64,000 nucleotides of DNA from Streptomyces sp. PT12 (GTDB lineage Bacteria; Actinomycetota; Actinomycetes; Streptomycetales; Streptomycetaceae): assembly GCF_003311645.1 (NCBI RefSeq), contig NZ_QEST01000079.1, forward strand, positions 248,001 to 312,000, in the 5' to 3' direction. Shown piece after piece: positions 1 through 8,247 of this stretch. How positions within the stretch are numbered: position 1 is the first letter of the stretch; every line of letters begins with the position of its first letter. The notes beneath the pieces were generated by a model. It was not told where the DNA came from and searched no databases. It saw nothing but the letters and a program-made list of their open reading frames with translations. A program made the position numbers and the translations under genes.

Positions 1-1776
1 CGCGAGCTGCTGCCGGTCGCCACCGGGCCGCGCACCCGCGCGGCCGTGCGCGAACTGGTCCGCCCGCACCGGGCGTTGGGCCTGGCCGCCGCGTTCACCA
101 TGACCGCGGCCACCGCCGTCGGGCTGCTCACCCAGCCGCTGCTCGGCCACATTGTGGACCAGGTCGCCGAGCGCCGCGCCGCCGGGGCGCTCACCGTGCC
201 GGTGCTGCTGATCGCCGCCGTCGCCGTCGCCCAGGGCATCGGCACCGCGCTCGGCCTCTCCCTCTTCTCGCGCCTCGGCGAGACCGCACTGGCCGGGCTG
301 CGCGAGCGCTTCCTCGAACGCGCCCTGGGCCTGCCCCTGGCGCGGATCGAACGGGCGGGCTCGGGCGACCTCACCGCGCGGGTCACCGCCGATGTCACCA
401 CCGTGGCGCAGGCCGTGCGCAACGCCCTTCCCGAGCTGGTCCGTTCCCTGCTCGCCATCGTTCTCACCCTGGGCGCGCTCGCCGTCCTCGACTGGCGCTT
501 CCTGCTCGCCGCGCTGATCGCCGTGCCCGTCCAGGCGCACACCGCGCGCTGGTACGTCGCGCGCGCCGTCCCGCTCTACGCTGAGCAGCGCGTCGTCACC
601 GGCGCCCAGCAACAGCAGCTGCTCGACACGATCGGCGGGGCGTCCACCGTGCGGGCCTTCAGGATCGAGGAGCGGCACGCCGCCCAGGTCGCCGAGCGCT
701 CGGGGGTCGCGGTCGGCGTCACCAAGCGCGGCATCAGGCTGCTCCTCAGCTTCTACGCCCGCCTGCACATCGCCGAGTACGCGGGCCTCGCGGCCGTCCT
801 GGTGACCGGCTTCCTGCTGGTGCGCGACGGCTCGGTCTCGATCGGCACGGCCACCGCCGCCGCGCTGTACTTCCACAGCCTGTTCAACCCGGTCAACGCC
901 GCCCTCGTGCTGATGGACGACGCGCAGGCGGCCCAGGCCGGGCTCGCCCGCCTGATCGGCGTGGCCGACCTCGAATCCGCCGCGGGCGAAGGCGAGTTCA
1001 CCGACCGGCCCGCCCTGCCGACGCCCACGCCCGCCACGCCCGCCACGCCCGCCGTGCCGCCGTCCCCGCCCGCCGCGGCCGTCACCGTCAGCGGCCTCGG
1101 CTACGCCTACCAGCCGGGCCGCCCGGTGCTGCACGGCCTCGACCTGGCGCTCGCGCCCGGCGAGCGCGTCGCCCTCGTCGGGGCGAGCGGCGCGGGCAAG
1201 ACGACGCTGGCCAAGCTGATCGCCGGGATCCACCCGCCCACCACCGGCGCGGTCACCGTCGTGGGCGACGTCGGCCTGGTCACCCAGGAGGTGCACGTCT
1301 TCGCCGGGCCGCTCGCCGAGGACCTGCTGCTCGCCCGCCCCGACGCGTCGGGGCCCGAGCTGCTCGCCGCGCTCGAACGGGTCGGCGCCCGCGCCTGGGC
1401 CGAGGCGCTGCCCGAGGGCCTTGCCACGGTCGTCGGCGAGGGCGGCCACCGCATCAACGCCACCCAGGCCCAGCAACTCGCCCTCGCCCGCCTGGTGTTG
1501 GCCGACCCGCCGATCGCGGTGCTCGACGAGGCGACCGCGGAGGCGGGCAGCGCGGGCGCCCGTTCCCTCGAACGCGCCGCCGAACGCGCCCTGGAGGGCC
1601 GCACGGCGCTGATCGTCGCGCACCGGCTCAGCCAGGCGCGTTCGGCCGACCGGATCGTGGTGATGGACGGCGGCCGCGTGGTCGAGACCGGAACCCACGA
1701 CGAACTCTCCACCGCGGGCGGCGTCTACGCCGAGCTGTGGGCCGCCTGGTCGCTCTCCCGCGCGCTGAGCCACTGA
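1..1776 (+). CDS. ABC transporter, fused permease and ATPase (5' end outside window)
   Basis: The reading frame is open from base 1 and no ribosome site precedes the first in-window GTG (base 46), so the gene starts upstream and 591 residues are visible. The first half is a six-helix exporter-type membrane domain; the second half is a nucleotide-binding domain with Walker A GASGAGKTT (1180-1206) and Walker B IAVLDEA (about 1510-1530). A Pro/Thr/Ala linker joins them (about 1010-1080). The signature loop is not LSGGQ but INATQAQQ, followed by a normal LALARL helix, a degenerate form common in actinobacterial half-transporters that pair with a second subunit. The partner would be just upstream. 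Substrate cannot be deduced; drug or siderophore export is a guess. Confidence 0.9.
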   Translation, partial: RELLPVATGPRTRAAVRELVRPHRALGLAAAFTMTAATAVGLLTQPLLGHIVDQVAERRAAGALTVPVLLIAAVAVAQGIGTALGLSLFSRLGETALAGLRERFLERALGLPLARIERAGSGDLTARVTADVTTVAQAVRNALPELVRSLLAIVLTLGALAVLDWRFLLAALIAVPVQAHTARWYVARAVPLYAEQRVVTGAQQQQLLDTIGGASTVRAFRIEERHAAQVAERSGVAVGVTKRGIRLLLSFYARLHIAEYAGLAAVLVTGFLLVRDGSVSIGTATAAALYFHSLFNPVNAALVLMDDAQAAQAGLARLIGVADLESAAGEGEFTDRPALPTPTPATPATPAVPPSPPAAAVTVSGLGYAYQPGRPVLHGLDLALAPGERVALVGASGAGKTTLAKLIAGIHPPTTGAVTVVGDVGLVTQEVHVFAGPLAEDLLLARPDASGPELLAALERVGARAWAEALPEGLATVVGEGGHRINATQAQQLALARLVLADPPIAVLDEATAEAGSAGARSLERAAERALEGRTALIVAHRLSQARSADRIVVMDGGRVVETGTHDELSTAGGVYAELWAAWSLSRALSH

Positions 1777-1802
1777 ACGCCCGGGCCACTGAACGCCCGG
1801 GC
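1771..1802 (+). repeat. 16-bp direct repeat over the ABC gene stop
   Basis: The 16-mer CACTGAACGCCCGGGC occurs at 1771-1786 and 1787-1802, and a third, diverging copy starts at 1803. The first copy contains the TGA stop of the ABC gene, so the gene end has been duplicated in tandem. Slippage is the likely origin; no function is implied. Confidence 0.8.
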
Positions 1803-1810
1803 CACTGAAC

Positions 1811-1842
1811 GCGGAGGCCCGGGGGCGCCCCCGGGCCTCCGC
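1811..1842. terminator. Perfect 32-bp palindrome between converging genes
   Basis: Bases 1811-1826 are the exact reverse complement of 1827-1842 (16-bp arms, no spacer; left arm begins GCGGAGGCCC). It sits between the ABC gene on the plus strand and the proline-rich protein gene on the minus strand, the place for a bidirectional rho-independent terminator of the T-tract-poor actinobacterial kind. Confidence 0.7.
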
Positions 1843-1849
1843 ACGCGGG

Positions 1850-3832
1850 TCACGCGTCCGTGCCGCCCTCCAGGTCGGGCAGGTCAGGCAGATCGGGGAA
1901 CAGCAGGTCATCCTCCGTGGTGTAGGAGCACCAGGTGTAGATGAAGTCCGCGTTCAGCGAGCTGGTCTCGGTCAGGGTGCGCATGGAGAGCCCGGGGGAC
2001 CGGTGCAGGAAGTGATAGTCACCCGCGGGCAGTTGGAGCGTGGTGGTGGGGTAGTCGCGGCCCGAAGAGCACGAGGAGTCACCCGGGTCCACGGGGTAGA
2101 CCGAGCAGCCGTCGCACGGGCCCACCGTCTGCGATCCCGTGGTCGGCCCGGTCCACAGGATCTCGAGCTCCTGCGGGGAGTCGTTCAGTACCTCGACCGT
2201 CACCGTGGCGCCGCCGCCGTCGTTCTCCGGGGGCAACTGCTCGCCCGCTGGCGGGTGTTCGGCGGCGATCTGGCTGGCGATCAGGACCTTCCGCGCGTGG
2301 TCGACGCGCTCGTGGTCGGGGTGGTCGGTCACCAGCTCGTTGAGGTGGGTGTCGGCCACGTCGTAGGAGCCGCCGAGGAAGCTGTCGGTGCCGCACTGGT
2401 AAAGGCCCTCGGGGACCGGCCCCTGCCCGTCGTCGGCGAGCTGGGTGAACTCGCCGCCCGGCAGCCCGGCGAACAGCGTGTTGAGCGAGCGCAGTTCGTC
2501 GAGCGACGCGCACGGGGCGTCGCCGCCGATGCCGTCGATGGCCGTCCGCTGCCGGTCGCCCAGCTCGCCGGGCAGCCCGGCCGCCTGCTCGCTCTCGCCG
2601 TGCTCGTCGAGCAGTTCGCGCAGCGACTCCCCTGCCGCCTCGGGGTCGTTGGCGATCTGCGAGACGCCGCAGTCGTGCAACGGTCCTGGCAGCGCGCCGC
2701 CCGCCCGCTCGGCCAGCCGCTCCGCCTCGGAGTCGTCGAACTCGTCGGGCAGGCCGACGAAGAAGCGCAGCGGCACGACGCTCGCGCAGTCGTCCTCGCC
2801 GGTGCGCGCGGCCGTCGCGCCCTCGTACAGCGCGTCGAGCCGGTCGGGGACCTCGCCAGCCGCGTCGGTGTCGGGGTGGTCGTCCCGCACCCCGAGGTAC
2901 TGGCCGAGCGCCGAGCGGTAGGTGTCCTCCGCGTCGCCGAACGGCTCGTCGCCGACCCGTTCGACCTGCGCGTCCGCGGCGGCGAGCACGTCCTGGAGGT
3001 CGTCCTCGAGGGCCTGGCGCTTGGCGTCGTTGAAGAACACCACCCCTGCGGCGGGCAGGGCGAGCAGCAGCGCCCCCGCGGTGACCGGGATCCAGAGGCC
3101 GCGGCGGCCTGGCGCGGCCGGGCCAGCGAGCCGGTAGGCGTCGGCCGCTGTGGCCAGGGCGACGCCGAGCCAGAGCACGACCCACAGGCCATCGATGCCC
3201 TCGGCGGTGACCGGCAGCGCGACAAAGAGGAGCGCGCCGGTGACGAGCCACGCGGGAACGGCCCGCAGCCAGCGCCGCAGATAGAGGTAACCGGCGCCGA
3301 GGCCGCTCAGGTTGAGCAGCGCGGCGGTGGCCGCGGTGCCGGGGTCCCGCGGCAGGCCCGCCGTGGGCGGCACCGAGGGCGGGGGCGGCGGGGCGGCGGC
3401 GGGGAACGCCAGGGTGGCGGGCGGCGGCACGGCGCGCACCACCTCGGTCCGCGCCTCGCTCGAAGGGGGCGGACCCGGTGGCGGAGGCGGCGTCACGGGC
3501 GGCGCGGCGGGCGGGCCTTCGGGCCCGACGGGATCGGGCGCCGTCGCCTGCCGCGGCACCGTCAGCGGCTCGGTCACCGGCTCGGTCACCGGCTCGGGCG
3601 GGGGCGCCTGGTGCGGAACGGTGGGCGGCTCCGCGGGGGACGGCGGCGCGTCCTGAGGCGCGGCGTCGGCGGGCGGCGCGTCCTGAGGTGCCGCGTCGGC
3701 GGGGGAGGGCCGCGCTTCGGAGGGCTCCGCGCCGGAAGGGGGCGCGTCGCCGACCGGTGGCGCCCCGCTCGGCGGTCTTGTCTCCGGTGGCGGCGCGGGG
3801 ACATCGGGTCGGTCGTTGTCGGGGTCGGTCAT
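1850..3832 (-). CDS. Proline-rich membrane protein with repeat-like extracytoplasmic region
   Basis: I chose the ATG at 3832 because a GGAGG lies 6 nt upstream; the frame runs open to 4093 but that extension has no protein-like composition. The 660-residue product starts with about 170 Pro/Ala-rich residues including DAAPQDAPP and EPVTEP repeats. Three or four hydrophobic segments follow (LLNLSGLGAGYLYL, WLVTGALLFVALPV, VVLWLGVALATAA, TAGALLLALPAAGVVFF). A long acidic region, helical and TPR-like, comes next, then a C-terminal domain with paired cysteines (GPCDGC, DSSCSSG, YTWCSY) that suggest disulfides outside the membrane. I do not recognise the family; a cell-envelope or septal role is only an inference from architecture. 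It stands alone, diverging from the aldo/keto reductase. Confidence 0.75.
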   Translation of the reverse strand: MTDPDNDRPDVPAPPPETRPPSGAPPVGDAPPSGAEPSEARPSPADAAPQDAPPADAAPQDAPPSPAEPPTVPHQAPPPEPVTEPVTEPLTVPRQATAPDPVGPEGPPAAPPVTPPPPPGPPPSSEARTEVVRAVPPPATLAFPAAAPPPPPSVPPTAGLPRDPGTAATAALLNLSGLGAGYLYLRRWLRAVPAWLVTGALLFVALPVTAEGIDGLWVVLWLGVALATAADAYRLAGPAAPGRRGLWIPVTAGALLLALPAAGVVFFNDAKRQALEDDLQDVLAAADAQVERVGDEPFGDAEDTYRSALGQYLGVRDDHPDTDAAGEVPDRLDALYEGATAARTGEDDCASVVPLRFFVGLPDEFDDSEAERLAERAGGALPGPLHDCGVSQIANDPEAAGESLRELLDEHGESEQAAGLPGELGDRQRTAIDGIGGDAPCASLDELRSLNTLFAGLPGGEFTQLADDGQGPVPEGLYQCGTDSFLGGSYDVADTHLNELVTDHPDHERVDHARKVLIASQIAAEHPPAGEQLPPENDGGGATVTVEVLNDSPQELEILWTGPTTGSQTVGPCDGCSVYPVDPGDSSCSSGRDYPTTTLQLPAGDYHFLHRSPGLSMRTLTETSSLNADFIYTWCSYTTEDDLLFPDLPDLPDLEGGTDA

Positions 3833-4141
3833 GTCGGCCTCCTGGAGGTAGGGCGAACGGCGCGGAGCCCGCCAGCCGCGGTCGCGCCGCCAGTGCCACG
3901 AGTGCCCGCACAGAGGCGGACGGTGACGGAGGGCCGCACGGTTCCCTTTCGCGGGGGAGGGGCTCGGAGGACGTGTCCGGCGGCGGGAACGCCGCAGGGC
4001 GGACAGCCTATGACGCTCCCAAGGGAGGGGTCCCGCCAGGGTGTTGAGGGACGGAGGCGGCGAGAGAGCCCATGTGGGGCCCATACCTAACAAATGCCGT
4101 GAAAGGCGGGCAAGTCATCCCAATGCGGCTAGCCTGGCCCC
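3833..4141. other. Divergent intergenic region
   Basis: This 309-bp spacer separates divergent starts. The minus-strand side holds the GGAGG ribosome site of the proline-rich protein gene. The plus-strand side ends with TAGCCT at 4130-4135, a -10 hexamer 6 nt before the reductase ATG. I see no coding signal in the middle. Confidence 0.5.
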
Positions 4142-5008
4142 ATGACCGTCAACGAACAGCTCGCACAGGCGTCCGGCACCTTTCGGCTGGGCGGCGACCT
4201 GACGATCCACCGCCTGGGCTTCGGCACGATGCAGCTGGTGGAGCCCGGCGTGTGGGGCGGGGCGCGGGACCCCAAGGAGGCGGTGCGGGTGCTGCGCCGC
4301 GCCGTCGACCTCGGCATCACGTTCCTCGACACCGCCGACTCCTACGGCCCGTTCACCGCCGAGCTCCTGGTGCGTGAGGCCCTGCACCCCTATCCCCCGG
4401 GCGTCGTGATCGGCACCAAGGCGGGCTTCGTCCGCCCCGGCCCCGGGGAGTGGGTGCCGCTTGGCCGCCCCGAGTATCTGCGCCAGCAGGTCGAGCTGAG
4501 CCTGCGGAACCTGGCCCTTGACCGCATCGACCTCTTCCAGTTGCACCGCGTGGACCCGCGGGTGCCGCTGGCCGAGCAGATCGGCGCGCTGGCCGAGCTG
4601 CGCGCGGAGGGCAAGATCCGGCACATCGGGCTCAGCCAGGTCAGCGCCGCGACGCTCGCGGAGGCCGGGCGCACCGCGCCGATCGTGGCCGTGCAGAACC
4701 GCTACAGCCTCGCCGACCGCGCCGACGACGACGTTCTCGCCTATGCCGAGGCCCATGACCTGGCGTTCATCCCGTGGACGCCGCTGGCCAAGGGCTCCCT
4801 CGCCCGCCCCGGCGGCGCGCTGGCCAGGATGGCCGATGAGCGCGGCGCCTCCACCTCCCAGCTCGCGCTGGCCTGGCTCCTGCGGCGCTCACCCGTGATG
4901 CTGCCCATCCCGGGCACGTCGTCGGTCGCGCACCTGGAGGAGAACACCGCGGCGGCCACGCTCGACCTCTCCGACGCGGAGTACCAGGAGCTGGCCTCAG
5001 CGGCGTGA
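4142..5008 (+). CDS. Aldo/keto reductase
   Basis: This 288-residue TIM-barrel oxidoreductase would reduce aldehydes or ketones with NADPH in the cytoplasm. The catalytic tetrad is visible: Asp and Tyr in DTADSYG, Lys in GTKAGF, His in FQLHRVD. The C-terminal cofactor strand LPIPGTSSVAHLEEN matches the family. There is no ribosome site, but TAGCCT ends 7 nt before the ATG, so a leaderless transcript is likely. The gene appears monocistronic and is followed by a hairpin at 5056-5081. Substrate unknown. Confidence 0.9.
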   Translation: MTVNEQLAQASGTFRLGGDLTIHRLGFGTMQLVEPGVWGGARDPKEAVRVLRRAVDLGITFLDTADSYGPFTAELLVREALHPYPPGVVIGTKAGFVRPGPGEWVPLGRPEYLRQQVELSLRNLALDRIDLFQLHRVDPRVPLAEQIGALAELRAEGKIRHIGLSQVSAATLAEAGRTAPIVAVQNRYSLADRADDDVLAYAEAHDLAFIPWTPLAKGSLARPGGALARMADERGASTSQLALAWLLRRSPVMLPIPGTSSVAHLEENTAAATLDLSDAEYQELASAA

Positions 5009-5020
5009 CGCCGCCCACCC

Positions 5021-5081
5021 GCACCTCCACCCGCGCCCCGCGCACCTCCACCCGCGCCCCGCGCGCCCTTGCGCGCGGGGC
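5021..5081 (+). terminator. Repeat plus hairpin terminator after aldo/keto reductase
   Basis: A 21-bp unit is duplicated head to tail at 5021-5041 and 5042-5062. It runs into a hairpin with arms GCCCCGCGCG (5056-5065) and CGCGCGGGGC (5072-5081) around a 6-nt loop. A 10-bp GC stem here fits a terminator for the upstream gene. Confidence 0.65.
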
Positions 5082-5152
5082 CATGCGTGACGCGCGATGA
5101 CATGGGCATGATCGGGAGGTAGTTCCCCCACACAAGGCCGGGAGGCCGATCG

Positions 5153-5668
5153 ATGACACTCCGAAACGCCGTGCGTGCGCTGCTGACCACGCTCCTGGTG
5201 ACGCTGACGCTGGTGGGCACCCAGACCACGGCGGGCGCGGCACCCACCCCCACACCCGTCCCCACGCAGGTCACCGTTCTCACCTATGACGCGAGCGGCA
5301 GCGCCGAGCTCACCGACGCCGTCCACAGCGGCGCCGCCGTGTGGAACGAGAGCGTGACCAGCGTCCGCCTCGAACCCGCCGCCCCCGGCGCGGACGCCAA
5401 CATCACCATCGTCGCCGACGACGGCTGGCCCCGCGCTCTGACCACCAGCCTCGGCAACGGCATCGTCTGGATGGGCCGCCAGGCCGTCGACGACGGCTAT
5501 GACACCATCCGCATCGCCGCGCACGAACTCGGCCACATCCTGGGCCTGCCCGACATCAAGCCGGGGCCCTGTTCCAGCCTCATGTCCGGCTCGACCGGCG
5601 GCGTCGACTGCACCAACCGCTACCCCGACGCGGCCGAACGCGCCGACGTCGAGGCGGCGTTCAGCTGA
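5153..5668 (+). CDS. Snapalysin-family secreted metalloprotease (M7)
   Basis: The 171-residue product has a signal peptide (hydrophobic LLTTLLVTLTLV, Ala-X-Ala near residue 30). It carries the zinc motif HELGHILGLPD with His124, His128 and Asp134 as ligands and Glu125 as general base. The downstream pattern PGPCSSLMSGSTGG and CTNRYPDAAER is diagnostic of M7 snapalysins, small extracellular neutral proteases of Streptomyces. Family precursors I recall are longer (roughly 220 residues with a propeptide); here signal peptide and mature domain are nearly adjacent. The LysR activator often found beside snapalysin genes is absent. GGGAGG upstream is distant, so the start is reasonable but not proven. 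Confidence 0.92.
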   Translation: MTLRNAVRALLTTLLVTLTLVGTQTTAGAAPTPTPVPTQVTVLTYDASGSAELTDAVHSGAAVWNESVTSVRLEPAAPGADANITIVADDGWPRALTTSLGNGIVWMGRQAVDDGYDTIRIAAHELGHILGLPDIKPGPCSSLMSGSTGGVDCTNRYPDAAERADVEAAFS

Positions 5669-5690
5669 CCGGCGCCCCACGGCCCGCCCA

Positions 5691-5734
5691 CCCCGCCCAC
5701 CCGCGCCCCCACCCGCGCCCGCGGGTGGGCGGGG
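5691..5734. terminator. 15-bp stem terminator between converging genes
   Basis: Arms at 5691-5705 and 5720-5734 are perfect inverted complements (CCCCGCCCACCCGCG and partner) around a 14-nt loop. It lies between the snapalysin gene and the oppositely oriented SDR gene, so it may stop transcription both ways. Confidence 0.75.
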
Positions 5735-5749
5735 AGGCGGCACCCCCTG

Positions 5750-6700
5750 TCACTCCGTCACGCGCCGCTCCGACACCTCCCACAGGCGCGCCGCCGCCTC
5801 GGGGGCGATCGCGAACGGCGCGACGCCACGGCGCGAGCCAGGCTGGTTGAGCCCCGCCTCGTTGCAGTCCTCGAAGTACCGCCCCGTCACCCCGTCGAGC
5901 AGCGGCGACGCGGCGAGCAGCACCGAGGTCGCGGCCCCCTGCTCCGGCGTCTTCAACGTGGGCGCCTCCCCGTCGGACGACTGCGCGCGCTGGACGCGTT
6001 CGATCTCATCCGCCGAGAGGTACCGCCCCAGATTGGTCCTGATCCCGCCCGGCATCAGGGCGTTGACGGTGATCCCGTCCCTGCCCCAGCGCTTGGCCCC
6101 CTCCACCGCGAAGAGCACGTTCGCGGTCTTGGACTGCCCGTACGCCAGCCATGGGTCGTAGCGCCGCTCACGGAAATCGATGTCCTCGAACACCACGGGC
6201 GACCGCAGGTGCCCCGACGAGCTGACCGAGACGACCCGCGCGTCGCGCGCGTCGGCGAGCGCCCCGTGCAGCCCGGTGGCCAGCGCGAAGTGGCCCAGGT
6301 GGTTGGTCGCGAACTGCATCTCCCAGCCGCGCGGCGTGCGCGTCTCCGGCATGGCCATCACCCCCGCGTTGTTCACCAGGATGTCAAGCGGCCCCTCCCA
6401 CGCGGCCGTGAACGACGAGATCGACGGCAGGTCCGCCAGGTCGAGCGGCGCGACGACAAGGCGGTCGTTCCCCGTGGTGGCCGTGATGTCGTCGGCCGCC
6501 CGCCGCCCCGCCCCGGTGTCCCGCACCGCGAGGACGACTTCGGCGCCCGCGTCCGCGAGCGCCCGCGCCGTCTCGATCCCGATGCCCGAGGCCGCGCCGG
6601 TCACCACCGCCCTGCGGCCGTGCAGATCGACCCCGGCGATGACCTCGGCGGCCGTTGAGTCCGCCCCGAACGGCGTGGTGATGGGGGTGGTGGCAGTCAT
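5750..6700 (-). CDS. Short-chain dehydrogenase/reductase
   Basis: The start is the ATG at 6700, preceded by GAGAGGGAAC; the frame continues upstream without protein-like sequence. The 316-residue product has the Rossmann TGAASGIGIETA motif, the NNAGVM strand, a catalytic Ser in SVSSSGHL and the active-site pair YGQSK. Length and the C-terminal PEQGAATSVLLA stretch resemble the oxidoreductases related to retinol dehydrogenases and WW-domain oxidoreductase. Substrate is unknown. The gene converges with the snapalysin gene and diverges from the next reductase. Confidence 0.9.
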   Translation of the reverse strand: MTATTPITTPFGADSTAAEVIAGVDLHGRRAVVTGAASGIGIETARALADAGAEVVLAVRDTGAGRRAADDITATTGNDRLVVAPLDLADLPSISSFTAAWEGPLDILVNNAGVMAMPETRTPRGWEMQFATNHLGHFALATGLHGALADARDARVVSVSSSGHLRSPVVFEDIDFRERRYDPWLAYGQSKTANVLFAVEGAKRWGRDGITVNALMPGGIRTNLGRYLSADEIERVQRAQSSDGEAPTLKTPEQGAATSVLLAASPLLDGVTGRYFEDCNEAGLNQPGSRRGVAPFAIAPEAAARLWEVSERRVTE

Positions 6701-6924
6701 GTTCCCTCTCGTCTCCCTGGGGTGCCCGGTGCGGCCCGCCGATACGACCCGTCGACGCGGGACCTCAGCCACCGACGACGTTAAACGGCGGACCCTTCCC
6801 CGCCCCCGAACGGCGAAGGAGCGCGGGCGCCGTGTCCCCCACGCGCACCATCCGCGGGCGCGCGATCCGGCATGCGGACGGCCCATGGGGGGGATCACCG
6901 AATTGGGCGTAGAGTCCTGTCCTC

Positions 6925-7929
6925 ATGGAGCATCGTTTTCTGGGCCGTAGTGGTCTTCTCATCAGTGAAATCTCCTACGGGAACTGGCTCACCCACGGCT
7001 CGCAGGTGGAGGAGGACGCCGCCACCGCCTGTGTGCGGGCCGCCCTCGACGCCGGGATCACCACCTTCGACACCGCCGACGTCTACGCCGAGACGCGCGC
7101 CGAGTCCGTGCTTGGCCGGGCGTTGAAGGGCGAGCGCCGGGAGGGCCTCGAGATCTTCACCAAGGTCTACTGGCCCACGGGCCCCGGCAAGAACGACCGC
7201 GGGCTCTCCCGCAAGCACATCAGGGAGTCCATCGACAACTCGCTGCGCAGGCTCCAGACCGACTACGTCGACCTGTACCAGGCGCACCGGTTCGACGTGT
7301 CCACGCCGCTCGAGGAGACGATGTCGGCGTTCGCGGACATCGTCCACTCCGGCAAGGCGCACTACATCGGCGTCTCGGAGTGGACCGCCGACCAGATCCG
7401 CCGGGCGCACGCCCTCGCCACCGAGCTGCGGATCCCGCTGGTCTCCAGCCAGCCGCAGTACTCGATGCTGTGGCGGATCATCGAGGGCGAGGTCATCCCG
7501 ACCTCCCAGGAGCTGGGGCTCGGCCAGATCGTCTGGTCGCCGATCGCCCAGGGCGTGCTGACCGGCAAGTACCTGCCGGGCCAGCAGCCGCCCGAGGGCT
7601 CGCGCGCCACGGACGAGAAGGGCGGCGCGAGCATGATCTCGCGCTTCCTGCGCGACGACGTCCTCGACGCGGTCCAGCGGCTCCGCCCGCTCGCCGACGA
7701 GGCGGGGCTCAGCCTGGCCCAGCTCGCGATCGCGTGGGTCCTCCAGAACCCCAACGTCTCCTCCGCGATCGTCGGCGCGTCGAGGCCCGAGCAGGTCGGG
7801 GAGAACGCCAAGGCCGCGGGCGTGAAGCTGGACGCCGGGCTGCTTGAGCGGATCGACGAGATCGTGGCCCCGGTCGCGGTCACCGACCCCGCGCAGGTGG
7901 CCGCGAACGTCCCGCCCGCCCGCTCCTGA
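6925..7929 (+). CDS. Aldo/keto reductase, potassium-channel beta-subunit type
   Basis: This 334-residue reductase has the tetrad Asp/Tyr in FDTADVYAE, Lys in FTKVYWPTG and His in YQAHRFD. It carries the long cofactor loop (SSAIVGASRPEQVGENAKAAG) typical of the YghZ/Kv-beta group, which uses NADPH to reduce small aldehydes such as methylglyoxal. No ribosome site is present; TAGAGT at 6910-6915 lies 9 nt before the ATG and suggests a leaderless transcript. It diverges from the SDR gene across a 224-bp spacer. Confidence 0.92.
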   Translation: MEHRFLGRSGLLISEISYGNWLTHGSQVEEDAATACVRAALDAGITTFDTADVYAETRAESVLGRALKGERREGLEIFTKVYWPTGPGKNDRGLSRKHIRESIDNSLRRLQTDYVDLYQAHRFDVSTPLEETMSAFADIVHSGKAHYIGVSEWTADQIRRAHALATELRIPLVSSQPQYSMLWRIIEGEVIPTSQELGLGQIVWSPIAQGVLTGKYLPGQQPPEGSRATDEKGGASMISRFLRDDVLDAVQRLRPLADEAGLSLAQLAIAWVLQNPNVSSAIVGASRPEQVGENAKAAGVKLDAGLLERIDEIVAPVAVTDPAQVAANVPPARS

Positions 7930-8247
7930 CCCGCGCGGCGCGAGGCGTCGGCGGCAGGCCCGTCGGGACTTCGCCGAGGCGGTGCCGAAGCGGGCGCCAG
8001 GCGCCATGGGCGGACCGCTGGGCGCTCTCCGCGATGTCGGCGCCGCACGAGGTGTCGTAGGCTCCCAGCTCGACAAGAGCGTAGAGGCGGTCAACGGGGT
8101 GGTCATGGGTGTCGGTGATCCCGGGCGGCTCGATGCCGAGCGGGGGGCGTGCGCCGGGGCGTGCGCCGGGGCGTGCCGAGCTGCCGCTTTGGGGCGAAAT
8201 GACCGGTTCCCGCGCATGGTTGACCCCCTTCGGGGCACGTCGTTGAG
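7930..8247. other. Gene-free stretch with short tandem repeat
   Basis: No frame here has convincing coding character. A 12-bp unit CGTGCGCCGGGG occurs at 8148-8159 and 8160-8171 with a partial third copy. A TTGACC lies about 25 nt before the esterase start and could be a -35 element, but no good -10 follows at the right distance. Confidence 0.5.

Noticed and set aside
2003-4090. 695-codon plus-strand open frame opposite the proline-rich protein gene
   Set aside because: It is Arg/Gly-rich, has no ribosome site and mirrors the third-position GC of the minus-strand gene; shadow frame.
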